Of a DNA stretch of 64,000 nt, positions 34,086 through 44,518 are shown in pieces. The notes beneath the pieces are model-generated. The model saw only the letters and a list, made by a program, of their open reading frames with translations, did not search any database and was not told where the DNA came from. Origin of the DNA: Sarcomyxa edulis (taxonomy: Eukaryota > Basidiomycota > Agaricomycetes > Agaricales > Mycenaceae). How positions within the stretch are numbered: the first letter of the stretch is position 1; each line of letters begins with the position of its first letter. The stretch spans positions 1 to 64,000 of the forward strand of contig QUOL01000003.1 in the NCBI GenBank assembly GCA_009761415.1, written 5' to 3'. The position numbers and the translations under genes are program-made.

Positions 34086-34856
34086 GCAATAGCAACGAGG
34101 CCCTACAAAAGGCATAACTGACGCCGTGGTAGCTGCTGATTTTCTGCCCATCCTACATGTACACAAAGCGAGTCAGTGACGATGACAAAGCCGGGGGAAA
34201 GCCGGATTGCTAACCAGCTTGGGGGCATCCACTGTGAATTGTGGGGAGCCACCTTGGGATCGAACCTTTATTGATCAATTCAGTACACTAGCTAAAGAAC
34301 AATGTTATGTTAAAGAGGCTTACTGGGGTCTGTATCCTCCGGCACTAAGCATTTGTGCTTATGGGGGTGCTGGTATCTTTTGTCTCCTCACGGTTTATAT
34401 AGCACTGGCCTAGTACGGAATTGTTCTTCTTGTCTCCGATTTTACCGCTGTGATAGGGCAATAGGATATCTAATGTGTGAGAGGAACTGAACGGGGTGAC
34501 GGTATAGACGACCTGATGTGCTGGTAACGTCATCAACGGTCAGTTTTGCTTTCCGAAGGAGCGATTTTTATATTACAGGGTGCCACTGGCGCTCTGAATA
34601 TATGTGAGCACATCGCTCCAATGCACCATATAAAGGTCGACACAAAAGGTTACGAGGCTGATACCATCAAGATCTGAGTTTGATAATTCCTGAAGGATAA
34701 ACTGCGAGAATGTCGGTCAGCTCTACAAGAACAGGAGCCTGGCTGAATAGAATGCACATACCGTTACAACCAAGTCGAGGAAGAGGATAAGGGGAAGTAG
34801 TGCGCGATAACGAGAATATTCATACAAATTACAACATACATTGAACACGGAGACAC
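34086..34856. other. Intergenic, no gene seen
   Basis: Short frames only. Between co-oriented minus-strand genes, so it should contain the amidohydrolase promoter and the hydrolase 3' end. Confidence 0.5.
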
Positions 34857-35733
34857 TCATTCTGATACGAAATCCGCAAGGATCTTGGCACACCCTTCCC
34901 AATCCTCAAGCATGATCCAATGCGCAACTTCTGGCATCGTCACCAGCTTTGAGCCATTGATCTGGCTATGGAGGAAGTCCGTCGAAGCTTTGGGAACGGT
35001 GACGTCTTCTGCCCCAGCAAGGATCAAGACCGGGACGTTTATTCTGGTATAGTCCGGATCGGGGGCAGTAGCAAGCGCGAGACATGCTCGAGCGTAGCCT
35101 TCGACAGGAGACGCTAGGATATACGCTCGAACGATAGCTTTGACCAATAGGCGTCTTTCGTGAGTCTTTTTGCAAAGACTAACTCTGACGATATCGTCAA
35201 CTAATGCGGAGAGACCTTGGCTGCGAACTATCGTTACGCGCTGTCTCATCGCATCAGCTCTTTCCGCTGGAAGCGAAGTAACTGGTCCCAACAAGACTTC
35301 AAATAGTAGACAATGAGTGACTTGAGGACCATTGAAGCATCAAATGCTCACATAATTTCGAAACCCTAGAAGGATATTTTGCTGCGAACGTAGTGGCGAT
35401 GATCTGTTCATCCGCAAAACATGAGACCTGTAAAGCTTCATTACCGAGACTACGACTCACCCCTCCCAATGAGTGGCCGACAATGATCGCTTGTTCTACC
35501 TTCACAGTGTCAAGGAGCGTCACGACGCTCTCTGCGTAATCCTCTATGGTGAGATCGGCATCAAGCTTCAAGGGACTGAGGCCGTGACCCTGAAGGTCAA
35601 ATATGATGACCTGATGAGTCTTATCGACCCCCGATGCCTCGATGAGAGGAGAATAGACCGCAGACGAGGCGCCGAGACCATGGGTGAACACGATGGTCGA
35701 TGATGCCTCAGGGTTACGCACGGAATAGTGCAT
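34857..35733 (-). CDS. Alpha/beta hydrolase, enol-lactonase-like
   Basis: Alpha/beta hydrolase fold. STIVFTHGLGASSAVYSPLI carries the HGLG oxyanion-hole region; IIFDLQGHGLSPL and AIIVGHSLGG follow, the latter with the nucleophile Ser. An intron then starts exactly after the elbow (GTGAGT), leading to IIATTFAAKYPSRVSKL. The last exon has VPVLILAGAEDVTVPKASTD with the acid Asp and MPEVAHWIMLED with the catalytic His, ending ILADFVSE. The order and spacing resemble 3-oxoadipate enol-lactonase and related C-C hydrolases. The ATG at 35733 would omit the first beta strand: the preceding in-frame residues SLARVLPTG look like part of the fold. That points to an upstream exon or to fusion with the FAH-family gene, whose coding ends about 30 bases upstream. 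Confidence 0.82.
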
Positions 35734-35761
35734 GCCAGTCGGAAGAACTCGAGCGAGTGAC

Positions 35762-37219
35762 TCAGAGTTGCAGCTGAGTATGTACTAATGAATAAACGTT
35801 CATGGCGAGATAAACCATACCATTTCGCGTACTTTGACTGGGGTGGTTTGGACCGAACCGGGGAGCAGGTAGGACGGGCAGAATCTTCAGAGCTCACGGT
35901 GTTGGTGAGCGTTCCCAGTCCTGTGATGGTGATCTCGATCTTGTCACCAGATTTCAGGTATACAGGTGGAGTCTTGCCGATTCCAACACCAGCTGGTACG
36001 ATACGTCAGCAGAAAAGACCTTTGGTAAGAGGAAGACGCGAACCAGGAGTTCCCGTAGCAATGACATCTCCTGGCTATATATCTTAATGTTAGACCCTCG
36101 AAAGCTATACAAAACTAAAACTATACCTGAAGCGTCATCCCGAGACTGCAGGTCTCGATAAGCGTTGGGATATCAAATATGAGTTCGGCCGTGTTCTGGT
36201 TCTGTCTGATTTCACCATTGACCTTGGTTTCAAGAATGAGACTCTTCCAATCTAAGCACGAAGCTATGAAATATGATCATATTAGGTATTTACGACTTGT
36301 AAGCATCCCAGTGAATGACTCACCATGCACTACAAATGGTCCCTATTGTGTAAACAGACTGTCAGTGACCCAGAAATAGGGACTTAAATAGACGCCTACC
36401 ATTGGGCAAAAAGTATCAAGAGACTTTCCGATGAAGAACTGCTTGTGGTCTCTTTGACGTTCTCTTGCCGTGACCTGTACAGAGAGCCTGAACTCTCAAA
36501 GACCAGACCAAGACCAGACTTCGACGAAAGAACGTACGTCGTTGATTATCGTCGCACCCCAAACGTGATCCCAAGAATCTTCCTTCTTTATGCCAATCCC
36601 ACCCTTGCCAATAATCACTCCCAACTCTCCTTCGTAGTCGACCGATTGAGTGACATCGGGATGAAGATATATCTCTGCACCAGTCGGGACGATCGAGCTA
36701 GCTCTTTTTGTGAAAATCACTGCAGGGCAGTGTAAGACGAGAAGCAGCCATGAGTCAGAATAACCCCAACGCACCAGGAAAGTCAGGCTGCTCGTTCTTA
36801 TCGCTAGAATCGAAACCGGATCTCTGAAACTCCCTGTGGGTAACAGGTAAGCGCTAAGTCCTTTTACAGATCTTATCAGACGAACTTTGCATGAGCTTTG
36901 TAATTCTTCCCGACAGCTAAGACATCACGACCTCGCAGAGGAGCCATGATCTGGATTGATTCGATGAGTTCCGTTGGGGATACACGGACAAGGGCTTTCG
37001 AGAATGCATCCCAGTCTTCAATGATATCATATAGTTCGAGAATCGGTGCACCCGTTCTCGAGGTCAAAGGAGTTACTGCCGTGCCAGTTTCGTCCACCAG
37101 TCCCACTGTTCCAGCAGGGAAGTATCTTGAGCGATCTAGATTCAGAAAAGCGGTTTTAGAATAATGCAAAAATGGTACCAAGGATACCGCGACATACAGG
37201 CAAGGAAACGCAACGACAT
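35762..37219 (-). CDS. Fumarylacetoacetate hydrolase (FAH) family protein
   Basis: FAH-superfamily metal-dependent hydrolase/hydratase. Exon 1 gives MSLRFLACY, joined by an intron to RSRYFPAGTVGLVDETGTAV. Then come LRGRDVLAVGKNYKAHAKEF-type residues, HPDVTQSVDYEGELGVIIGK (the E-x-E metal motif region), DSWDHVWGATIINDV, RQRDHKQFFIGKSLDTFCP, LIFDIPTLIETCSLGMTLQP and GDVIATGTP. An apparent in-frame TGA lies in a 51-base intron (GTTCGC...TACCAG); removing it gives GTPAGVGIGKTPPVYLKSGD as the family requires. It ends ITITGLGTLTNT, then either a 125-base intron and a stop at 35762-35764 or continuation into the alpha/beta hydrolase. The family includes fumarylpyruvate hydrolase, FAH and 2-oxo-pentenoate hydratases, all late steps of aromatic or sugar-acid breakdown. 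Confidence 0.85.
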
Positions 37220-37554
37220 GTCGGGCGTAAGCAATCGAGATAGCTGAGGTTTTACACAACCTCAGCGTTCAACTTCGAGTGCGTGTGATCACTAGCACTA
37301 ATACTAGACCTGTAATCGACAACGGTCCGTTAGCCATGAAGGTGTCCGAGATAAGATCAAATAAAAAACTGGCACGACACGAGATCAACAGTGGTTGAAG
37401 GTAAACTCTAATGAAGAACAACGAATTCGGTTCTTGCATTCCAAAGTTTCAATTCGCGCCGAGATCTCACTGAATGCAAGGAAAGGCCAACCAGATAGTT
37501 TTACTAACTTAATATACTGGCAAATCAGTATGAGAGGTACAATCATTAGACAAA
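37220..37554. other. Intergenic, no gene seen
   Basis: About 330 bases of A/T-rich sequence upstream of the FAH gene start and downstream of the CBM20 gene stop. Confidence 0.5.
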
Positions 37555-38871
37555 TTAGATACTAGAGGTGGTAGTGGTGGTAGAGTTGCCAGACAAGGTG
37601 GTAGAAGTGATGGAGGTAATAGTGGATGTGATGATGGGGGTGGAGGTCAGAACGGAAGTGGTGAGGGTGGTGGACGTTACGGTGGGGGTGGAGGTCAGCA
37701 CAGAAGTGGTGAGGGTAGTGGACGTAACAGTGGGGGTTGAGAGAATAGAGCTTGTGGTGGATGCAACAGCAGGAGTTGTTGTCTCAGTGATGGAGGATGA
37801 CACGCCGGAGGAGACAATGCTGCTGATGCTCGAGGTGATGCTGCTAACAGTGGACGTGACGCTGGTAAGTGAGGCAGTGGTCGAAGTGGTCATGTTTGCG
37901 CTGGTGGTGGAGGTTGATGCAACGCTGGCAGAGGTGGTGGCAGCACCGTTGAATGAAGCGCTGAAGTAGAAGTTGCCAGAGGAATCAGTAGTGGCCTGAC
38001 GGTTGGGGTCGTTCTCCCATGTGATCTGCAGATGGTAAGATGATCAGGCTATGAATTAGAAAATTAGATGAAAGAGAGAAAACGTACACTTCCGTCAGAT
38101 CCTTTGCGGATGAACTTGAACTGGAAGGTCGTGTTGGCGGGAAGGGTCACGTTGGCAGTCCAGACGGGATAGTTTGCCGATGAGAGGAGAATGGCATTGG
38201 ACGGATTCCAGTTACCTAGAGCACCAATGCTACCAGCAAGGTAGATGTTCTAAGACGAACTAAGTAAACATTAAAGCTTCAATCAGAGACCCAAGGTACG
38301 AACCTCGCCAAAATATGTCGTAGCCCTCTCAGAGAAGTATCCCTGGACAAATTTTGTGGGTTCAACACCGTTCGACGAACCGGAGGCACCGTTGAAGGTA
38401 GAGTTGCTGCTTTCGGTGCCGTTCTTGCCGGTTGTATATACACGGTTGGGGTCTTGCTCCCAGATGATCTGGTTATCAGGAAAGATTATGATGTGTCAGC
38501 CGGGAAGGACATACGAAAAACTCACGCTTCCGTCAGATTGCTTGCGGATGAACTTGTACTGGAAGGTCGTGTTGGCAGGAATGTCAATGTACGCATCCCA
38601 TTTTGGGTAGTTTGCCGGACTCAAAGGAATCTAGGTATCCCTGACATGAGAACGTTGCATGTGATGCGAGAAGTAACAAACTTACAGAGTTCGACGGCGA
38701 CCAGTTTCCTAGCTCAGCAATGCTTCCTGCGAGGAATATGTTCTCTCCGTAGTAGGTAGTCGCCGTGTCGGTGAAGTGTACAGTGACTGAGTCTCTGGCA
38801 ACAAGCTGAGCGACGGGGGCCGCAAGGGCCGCGGAGACAAAGAGAGGAATAACGGAGAAGAAGGACTTCAT
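37555..38871 (-). CDS. Secreted twin-CBM20 starch-binding protein
   Basis: Signal peptide MKSFFSVIPLFVSAALAAPV leads into a first CBM20 domain (VTVHFTDTATTYYGENIFLA, GSIAELGNWSPSNS, PANYPKWDAY, TTFQYKFIRKQSDGS, WEQDPNRVYTT). A second copy follows (RATTYFGENIYLAGSIGALG, SANYPVWTANVTLPANTTFQ, KFIRKGSDGSITWENDPNRQ). The conserved Trp of LGNW, the YPxW and WExDPNR residues that line the two starch sites are present in both. A Ser/Thr tail of about 125 residues ends ...TTTTTSSI without a clear GPI signal. No amylase or other catalytic domain is present. Introns fall at matching places in the two domains, which indicates internal duplication. Probably an extracellular, heavily O-glycosylated starch or glycogen binder; catalytic partners are not encoded nearby. 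Confidence 0.85.
37641..37736. repeat. 48-bp coding tandem repeat
   Basis: TGGAGGTCAG and the following bases recur with a period of 48 (37641 and 37689), encoding the 16-residue unit TSTPTVTSTTLTTSVL on the minus strand in the Ser/Thr tail of the CBM20 protein. Such in-frame minisatellites often vary in copy number between strains. Confidence 0.8.
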
Positions 38872-39894
38872 GCTGTAGTGATCCGGGTGAGGTGCAAGTT
38901 CTGGTACTTGCAAATTGGACTGTGTAAATAAATACCGTCAAATCGTCGCAGACTTTGTAGGCCAGCGGATCTTAATCGTAAGCGGTGAACTCGGAGTAAA
39001 ACAAGTCAATTGACGCGACACGTACTTTGTACAAAAGATGCGGCAGGCCGAGAGAGTTTCATCCGTGTCGGTAACGGTCTAACCGGAGTGGAAGAGGAGA
39101 AGATATAGATCAGTCACTTCTCCTGGTAATAACATAGGAGTTCCCAGATATGGCCGGTAGTGTCCGGAATTTCGATGAACATGGGATCCATATGCCGCGC
39201 AAAGTGTTATTTCCAGTCGGATAAGTCCTTCAACGAGCTCTTCGAGATAGTCAACGAAGACAGGCCCCATTAGCAAACTGGCAATGAGTCGAGAACTACA
39301 ACCACGTATACAGAGCATCGCAATCAGAACTTCGTCACTGTACACAGTGCCCCCGTGGAATGTCATGAGATGCAAATTACTCTTCCGAAGAAGCATCAGA
39401 GCAGCATTGGCTCCAGCCTCTGAATGACTGAGTCGCGACGCGCTCAAAAAATAAGCTGTGACAAAAAGAGGGAAAACAAGAGAAGAGTCACGATATGTCA
39501 CGTCGCGTTGTTGATAGGGATTTGTCACAGTGGTACCTTGCAGGCGCTTTTCCCTTCCGTTCCACGTCGATCCCAGATTCGAATTTTGATTCCGAGAACG
39601 AATTTTTCCTCCGCGGTGAACAATTTCGAATAGAGAACATCAAAGCCCCTGATCACCGAAATTTAGGAGAAATTTAGGAGACTTTCCCCTGACTCAGTCT
39701 CCGTCTCACTCGTAGGGCTGAATATGACACTTCCGCTCAACGTTAACATCAAACTCCGAGACATACCACCGGATCTAATAACTGTTTTGTGCATAAAAGG
39801 CTTGATCTTCATTCGGAATCTGGCAAGTCCAGTTCGACCCCACCGTCTCACCCACTCAACGAACGTCTTACCACCTTTTTGAACCTTCATCACG
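38872..39894. other. Intergenic with one unexplained minus frame
   Basis: Contains the CBM20 gene promoter. A minus frame of 149 codons (39079-39528) has hydrophobic patches (VFPLFVTAYFLSASRL, TLCAAYGSHV) but no motif I recognise and no spliceable neighbours. It may be a decayed gene. Confidence 0.4.
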
Positions 39895-40561
39895 ATGCTT
39901 TCGGCCGCCTCCACTACCACGCCATTCTCGCCTATACCATTCTCTCCACTTGAGAGACCTTTGTCCTTGTCTGAATGTCAGTTACACGACGCAGTCACGA
40001 TGCTCAAGAGTATCAAGGCTACGTTTGATACAGTCGACAAGCGAGACGTGAGTCTGCGAATACTCTAACGTTCATATCGTTTTACTGAAAGAGAATTCAG
40101 TCAACCCGAAACGGGTTCGGTCAGCTTATCCAGAAGGTCGCCACATACCTGTATACGTTCTATGAACAAAAATACAGGGTGTGTGACAGTCATCTATCCC
40201 TAGCTTTGACTCAGCTTTGGATCAAGTACCGCGATCAAGTTATCCGGTATGTTCATTTCTAGGTTTCTCCATGCGTATCCGGTCTCAAACTGTATCCTCG
40301 GCAGATTATTGATTGACCTGGATGGTGTTGCAAAACGACAAGTTCGCGCCAACATGTTCCAGAGGAAATTGGGTTCTTTCAGCCGCGTCTCCGCTGACGT
40401 TACAAAACTGAACGTCGCCCTCAACAATCTTTCCATATCAACCCTTGTACGTCTATCCAATCTCCTTGATACAAAGAAGTCTACTAATCACCTTTATTCA
40501 GTCCTCGCTCAGTGGCATGATCATGAATGTGCATCTGTCCGGCAGCGCTCCTGCATCGTAG
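39895..40561 (+). CDS. Small helical protein, MLKL/HeLo-like N-terminal domain
   Basis: Exon 1 starts MLSAASTTTPFSPIPFSPLE and ends TFDTVDKRD. After a GTGAGT intron comes NGFGQLIQKVATYLYTFYEQ, and the frame runs on to LWIKYRDQVIR. A GTATGT intron joins LLIDLDGVAKRQVRANMFQR and SADVTKLNVALNNLSISTL. A last exon adds SSLSGMIMNVHLSG and a stop at 40559-40561. The pattern of amphipathic helices ending in a 'LNxALxxLxIS' element is like the four-helix domain (MLKL_NTD/HeLo-like) that basidiomycetes place in front of kinases or STAND NTPases in cell-death and incompatibility proteins. Here nothing follows it: the product is only about 180 residues. It could be an orphan effector-like domain or a truncated gene. 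The family call is tentative. Confidence 0.5.
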
Positions 40562-40952
40562 GCGTTGCTCCCACAATCCTTGGCTCGCGTTTCTCTTCTT
40601 CTCATGGACACTCTATGTATTTCTCTGCTTGTTTCTCTGGGGACATTTCTTGTTGTCACGCCACATACCATGTTTCATCATGGCTACGACATTCATGATA
40701 CTCACGATATTTATGATATTTACGAGCAGTAACGCTTCTTCACAACGAATTTTTAACGAACTTATCTTGCGAAATTATGATCACTTTTTCTTTTCAAGTA
40801 TCCGTTCTTGAACGTCAAGTCACCTGTAGGCCGTTTACATCGACTTGCTTTAGCTCCCGTCGAGTACCACCCAAACCTCGCGAAAATTGTCATAGAACTA
40901 GTATACAATCAATAGCTACTAGTCACCATTGATAGTCCAACAACTCGACCGC
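40562..40952. other. Convergent intergenic region
   Basis: Lies between the 3' ends of the helical-protein gene and the OPT transporter. AT-rich with no supported gene. Confidence 0.5.
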
Positions 40953-43900
40953 CTACGTCAACCGCTGACAGTAATCTGGATTACCTTCCGGATTCTACGC
41001 AAAACAAAATTTCAGCGTCAATAATCCCCCACGAAGCATTGAACTAGAAATCATTCGAGAACTCACCAATGCCCAGAACGGCATGTTGATAACCTTCCCA
41101 CTCCCTCCTCCGACCGCAAACGTGAACACAAAGACCATGACTTGCGTGCCACCGTCCAAAGCGGCCGACATCAGGAAGTTATACTTCCTGAACCAGCGAG
41201 GGCGGTATCGACGAAGGTAAAATTGAGAGAATACGGCCAAGCAGAAGGTGCCAAAGACAGAGCTGTTGATGCCCACGCTCAGATATCCGAGGGTCCCTTT
41301 GGAATATATATAATCAGTTCACCTGATGAGCAAGATAAATATGAAAAGACATACAGCAAAGAATAGGTGTCATGACATGGTTCGCACCCAGTTTCGGGTA
41401 GTACTTGTGGATAATCCAGAATGGTATCGGGACTGCCAAACCGATAAGAATTGAGAAGGGGACAATCTGGCGAAAATAACCCGTCACCAACGATGCTATA
41501 CCCGAGGTGTATCACTTACTGCATAGCGTCCATCGGGGGCATATAAGTGGTTCCCGAGCGCCCCCCAGGCAATTGCATCACTATTGAAGGACTATGGAGG
41601 ATGGTCAGTGCTGTAAAAATTTGGATAACTCTTATGATTACCTGGACTTGTTGACCGGACCACTTTCAACCATAGGTCAAGATTTGAGGACGACGAGAGA
41701 TGAGTGCTTTCAATACTTACGACATTTGATCCTTGGACGTCCAGTAAGATCTCCCTCTGACTCGTGATAATCACTTTCATGATAACGTAGTTGAGAAGGG
41801 CCCCAATAACAGATCCTAGACACTGCACGGTGAATGTCACCCGGGGAGGAAGCTTTGTGTATTGGCCCTGTTTTCCACCGTCAAATTTGAGAGCAAGTTA
41901 AGAGATTGTAGGCGGCGTACCATCTTCAAGTCTGCAAGTAGACCTGTTGCCTGGCTCACTAGATCGTTTCCGTAAAGCACCCAGTACATGTTAGGTTGCG
42001 GGCCAGGAATCATCACGGCACCCAGCATCTATGCAGAGGATGAAGTTGACAACATGGACTCGGATAATGAAGATGTGGCGCACTTGTATCACGGGCTGTA
42101 TAGCAGGAGAAAAACCTACGGTAAATCGATACTTAGGTTGCTGATACTTCTCATGAACGGAATAAGAAGGACGCACCGGTAATAGCATAGACCGTGACAA
42201 CAAATGGGAGGAAGATACCCGCAATCAGAATGGCGACTATCAGTCCCCACCTAAACGCACGGATAAGTCAAGAATGGTCGATTTTGAGGGAATCAAGACG
42301 CCAACCAAGGAAGCCCAGAGTGTCCGGTATAGATCGTAGCCATTGCCATTGCGAAGCTGCCTACAAAGATTGCGGCGTACCACCAATTCGGGACCTCGGG
42401 GTATACCTACGATCGCAAGGATGAGTGACAGACCAAGACATGTGTATGAAGGTACGAACCTTCATCTTAGCCAAATGAGGATCATAATTTTCGCCAGCCT
42501 AAGTTGGGATCAGGTTATTTTCACGAATTCAACACTCGAGAAAGGCCTGTAGACATACGCGATATTTTCTAACAACCTCCTTTATATCCTTTCCATACCA
42601 TACAATGACGTGCGTAATAGTAGCGCCGATAGAGAGATTGGACCCAATCTTGGTAAGGACTTGCGAACTCGCAAAGAAAGGAATTCCCTGTAGGATTTGT
42701 TGAGATTAACAGGGTAGAAGAAACAAGGATGAGAACAGTTTTGCTCACCTGGACGGCCAACTTCGCTGGGTCAAGTTGTAATTTATCGTCTAAGATCGTA
42801 AGCTGGTCGAACACCGTCCCGTTCTCGTAGAATAGATCCTGTGAGAGGAAAGGGAAGTTCTGGCCACTCCAAACGTTGTTTGCATAACATGCGCAGAACG
42901 CGATTCTTGGAAACAATCAACACGACAAAGAAACATATTGAAATCGTTCCTTACATGCAAATCATAGTCCCGAAATAGAGAGACAGTTGTGTCGAGATGG
43001 GCGTGAATAAGGCTCCAAATGATCCCCCGCCACTGCCAAGCTATTATGCGACAATGAGTCAAATCGAACAACGTTACGGTACGGCTAGACAGTAGTCAAT
43101 ACGTCACTCAGAGAAGTAGTACACTCACATAATTCCAGTCTAAGCATATCGAAAATACACCGAGCCCTTCATTTCCAGCAGCACCGCCTGAAGAATGAAA
43201 TAAGTCAGATGCGATCATCAGTGGAGACAGGTGGAGCAATTACCAAAGATACGTGTGAACCATGCACTATCGCGTTTAGCAAGACAGAAAATACTGATGC
43301 CAGTCAACGTCGGGGCGATGAACTACACACTCGATTAAATCCCAAAGTCAGACAAGCTGAGGTGACAGAAGAGGTATTTCCACTGTTACACACCTCGGGG
43401 AACCACTCCCACACAAATATCGCGATGAAAATCCCCCAAAAGAATTTGACGCGTTTCGCTTGCAGGAACATACCCTTCCCTCGATGCAACGCGTCAAATA
43501 GCTGGACGGTGGGCAACAAGCTCGGGAATATGATGTATGTTGGGTACACAAGGAAGGATCGCATGATGCCTAAGCGTGCCATAGAAGTCTAGTCAGCAGA
43601 AAGGGATCATAGTAATGAGGCAGTAAGGGGCGTACCGCCCAACCCATAGCCCATGAGCTGACTACCAATGAGGGTGAATATTCCGACACCGACATTAGGC
43701 TAGCAACCGAATTCCGTCAACGAAGGCGAGTGTAATAAACAACAAAGAGTTACCTCGAAACCATAGTAAAGATCATCCGCAGCAAAAATGCTGATCGCTA
43801 GTGCTGATGATGCAGCCGTACTTGCGAAGATAGTAATCGCCACATGTTCCTTGATATCTACAGAATTCTCGAATAAGTGGTCTGACGGCGTGCGATTAGA

Positions 43901-44518
43901 GAAAGATGCCTTACTGAAGGGTCCAGGATTCAGAAACCTCCAGAAAGCGGTGTTTCGTGTTTGCAGCCTGGGATGAACATTTCCTGGTCCCGGTAAAACC
44001 TCTTCCAGTATGCGGCCCAGAATGTAAGCGATGATCTGGACAAAGAGCTGACTGACCGATATGGTCTGAGGTCTGAAGTACTGCATGAATCTCATCTATC
44101 AGTAGTCTGGTAGAACCTGGAGTCGCTACACGTACAAAAATTTGACCGAGGACAGAAGCGAAGCAAGCCAATCCAAGGCCAAGGAACCACATGCGAATGG
44201 TGAATACAGGGAGACTAGGATCGTCTTCCAGAGAAATCAGGCGTGTTGCTACATCCATGTCGGTGACTAATTGTTGCATTCGACAGGATGTCAGCGCAGA
44301 GATCAACTGATAGAGGCTGAGTACAAACCAATGGGTCGCTCCTTTCCATCCTCGCCCATATCAATTTCTCGTAGATCATCGTAAACAGCTCCTGGTGTAG
44401 AGTCGGCCGAGACGGTCGACGAATGGTCACCTTTCTCATTTTGAGGGAATTTCTCATCCTCAAATGAGTTAGCGGGCTGAAGTCCAGGGACGGAGGGCAA
44501 GGGTTCCACCAAAGACAT
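40953..44518 (-). CDS. OPT-family oligopeptide transporter
   Basis: A polytopic plasma-membrane proton-coupled transporter for small peptides (OPT superfamily). It starts MSLVEPLPSVPGLQPANSFE with an acidic cytoplasmic N terminus. RMWFLGLGLACFASVLGQIF begins the membrane region. RFLNPGPF joins across an intron to NIKEHVAITIFASTA, the hallmark NPGPF...KEH motif. Later segments include PNVGVGIFTLIGSQLMGYGL, KRVKFFWGIFIAIFVWEWFP, NNVWSGQNFPFLSQDLF, SFNSDAIAWGALGNHLYAPD, IPFWIIHKYYPKLGANHV, ALDGGTQVMVFVFTFAVGGG and finally NPEGNPDYCQRLT with a stop at 40953-40955. At least a dozen short introns. The gene looks complete, with no frame break that cannot be spliced. Substrate (tetra/pentapeptides, glutathione, siderophore) is not decidable from sequence. 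Confidence 0.92.

Noticed and set aside
31192..37219. Bacterial operon acquired by transfer
   Set aside because: All of these genes contain several fungal-type introns and composition is like the neighbours; recent bacterial origin is not supported.
37568..37969. Val-rich 133-codon plus frame opposite the CBM20 stalk
   Set aside because: It is the antisense of the Ser/Thr repeat; the minus strand carries the spliced CBM20 gene.
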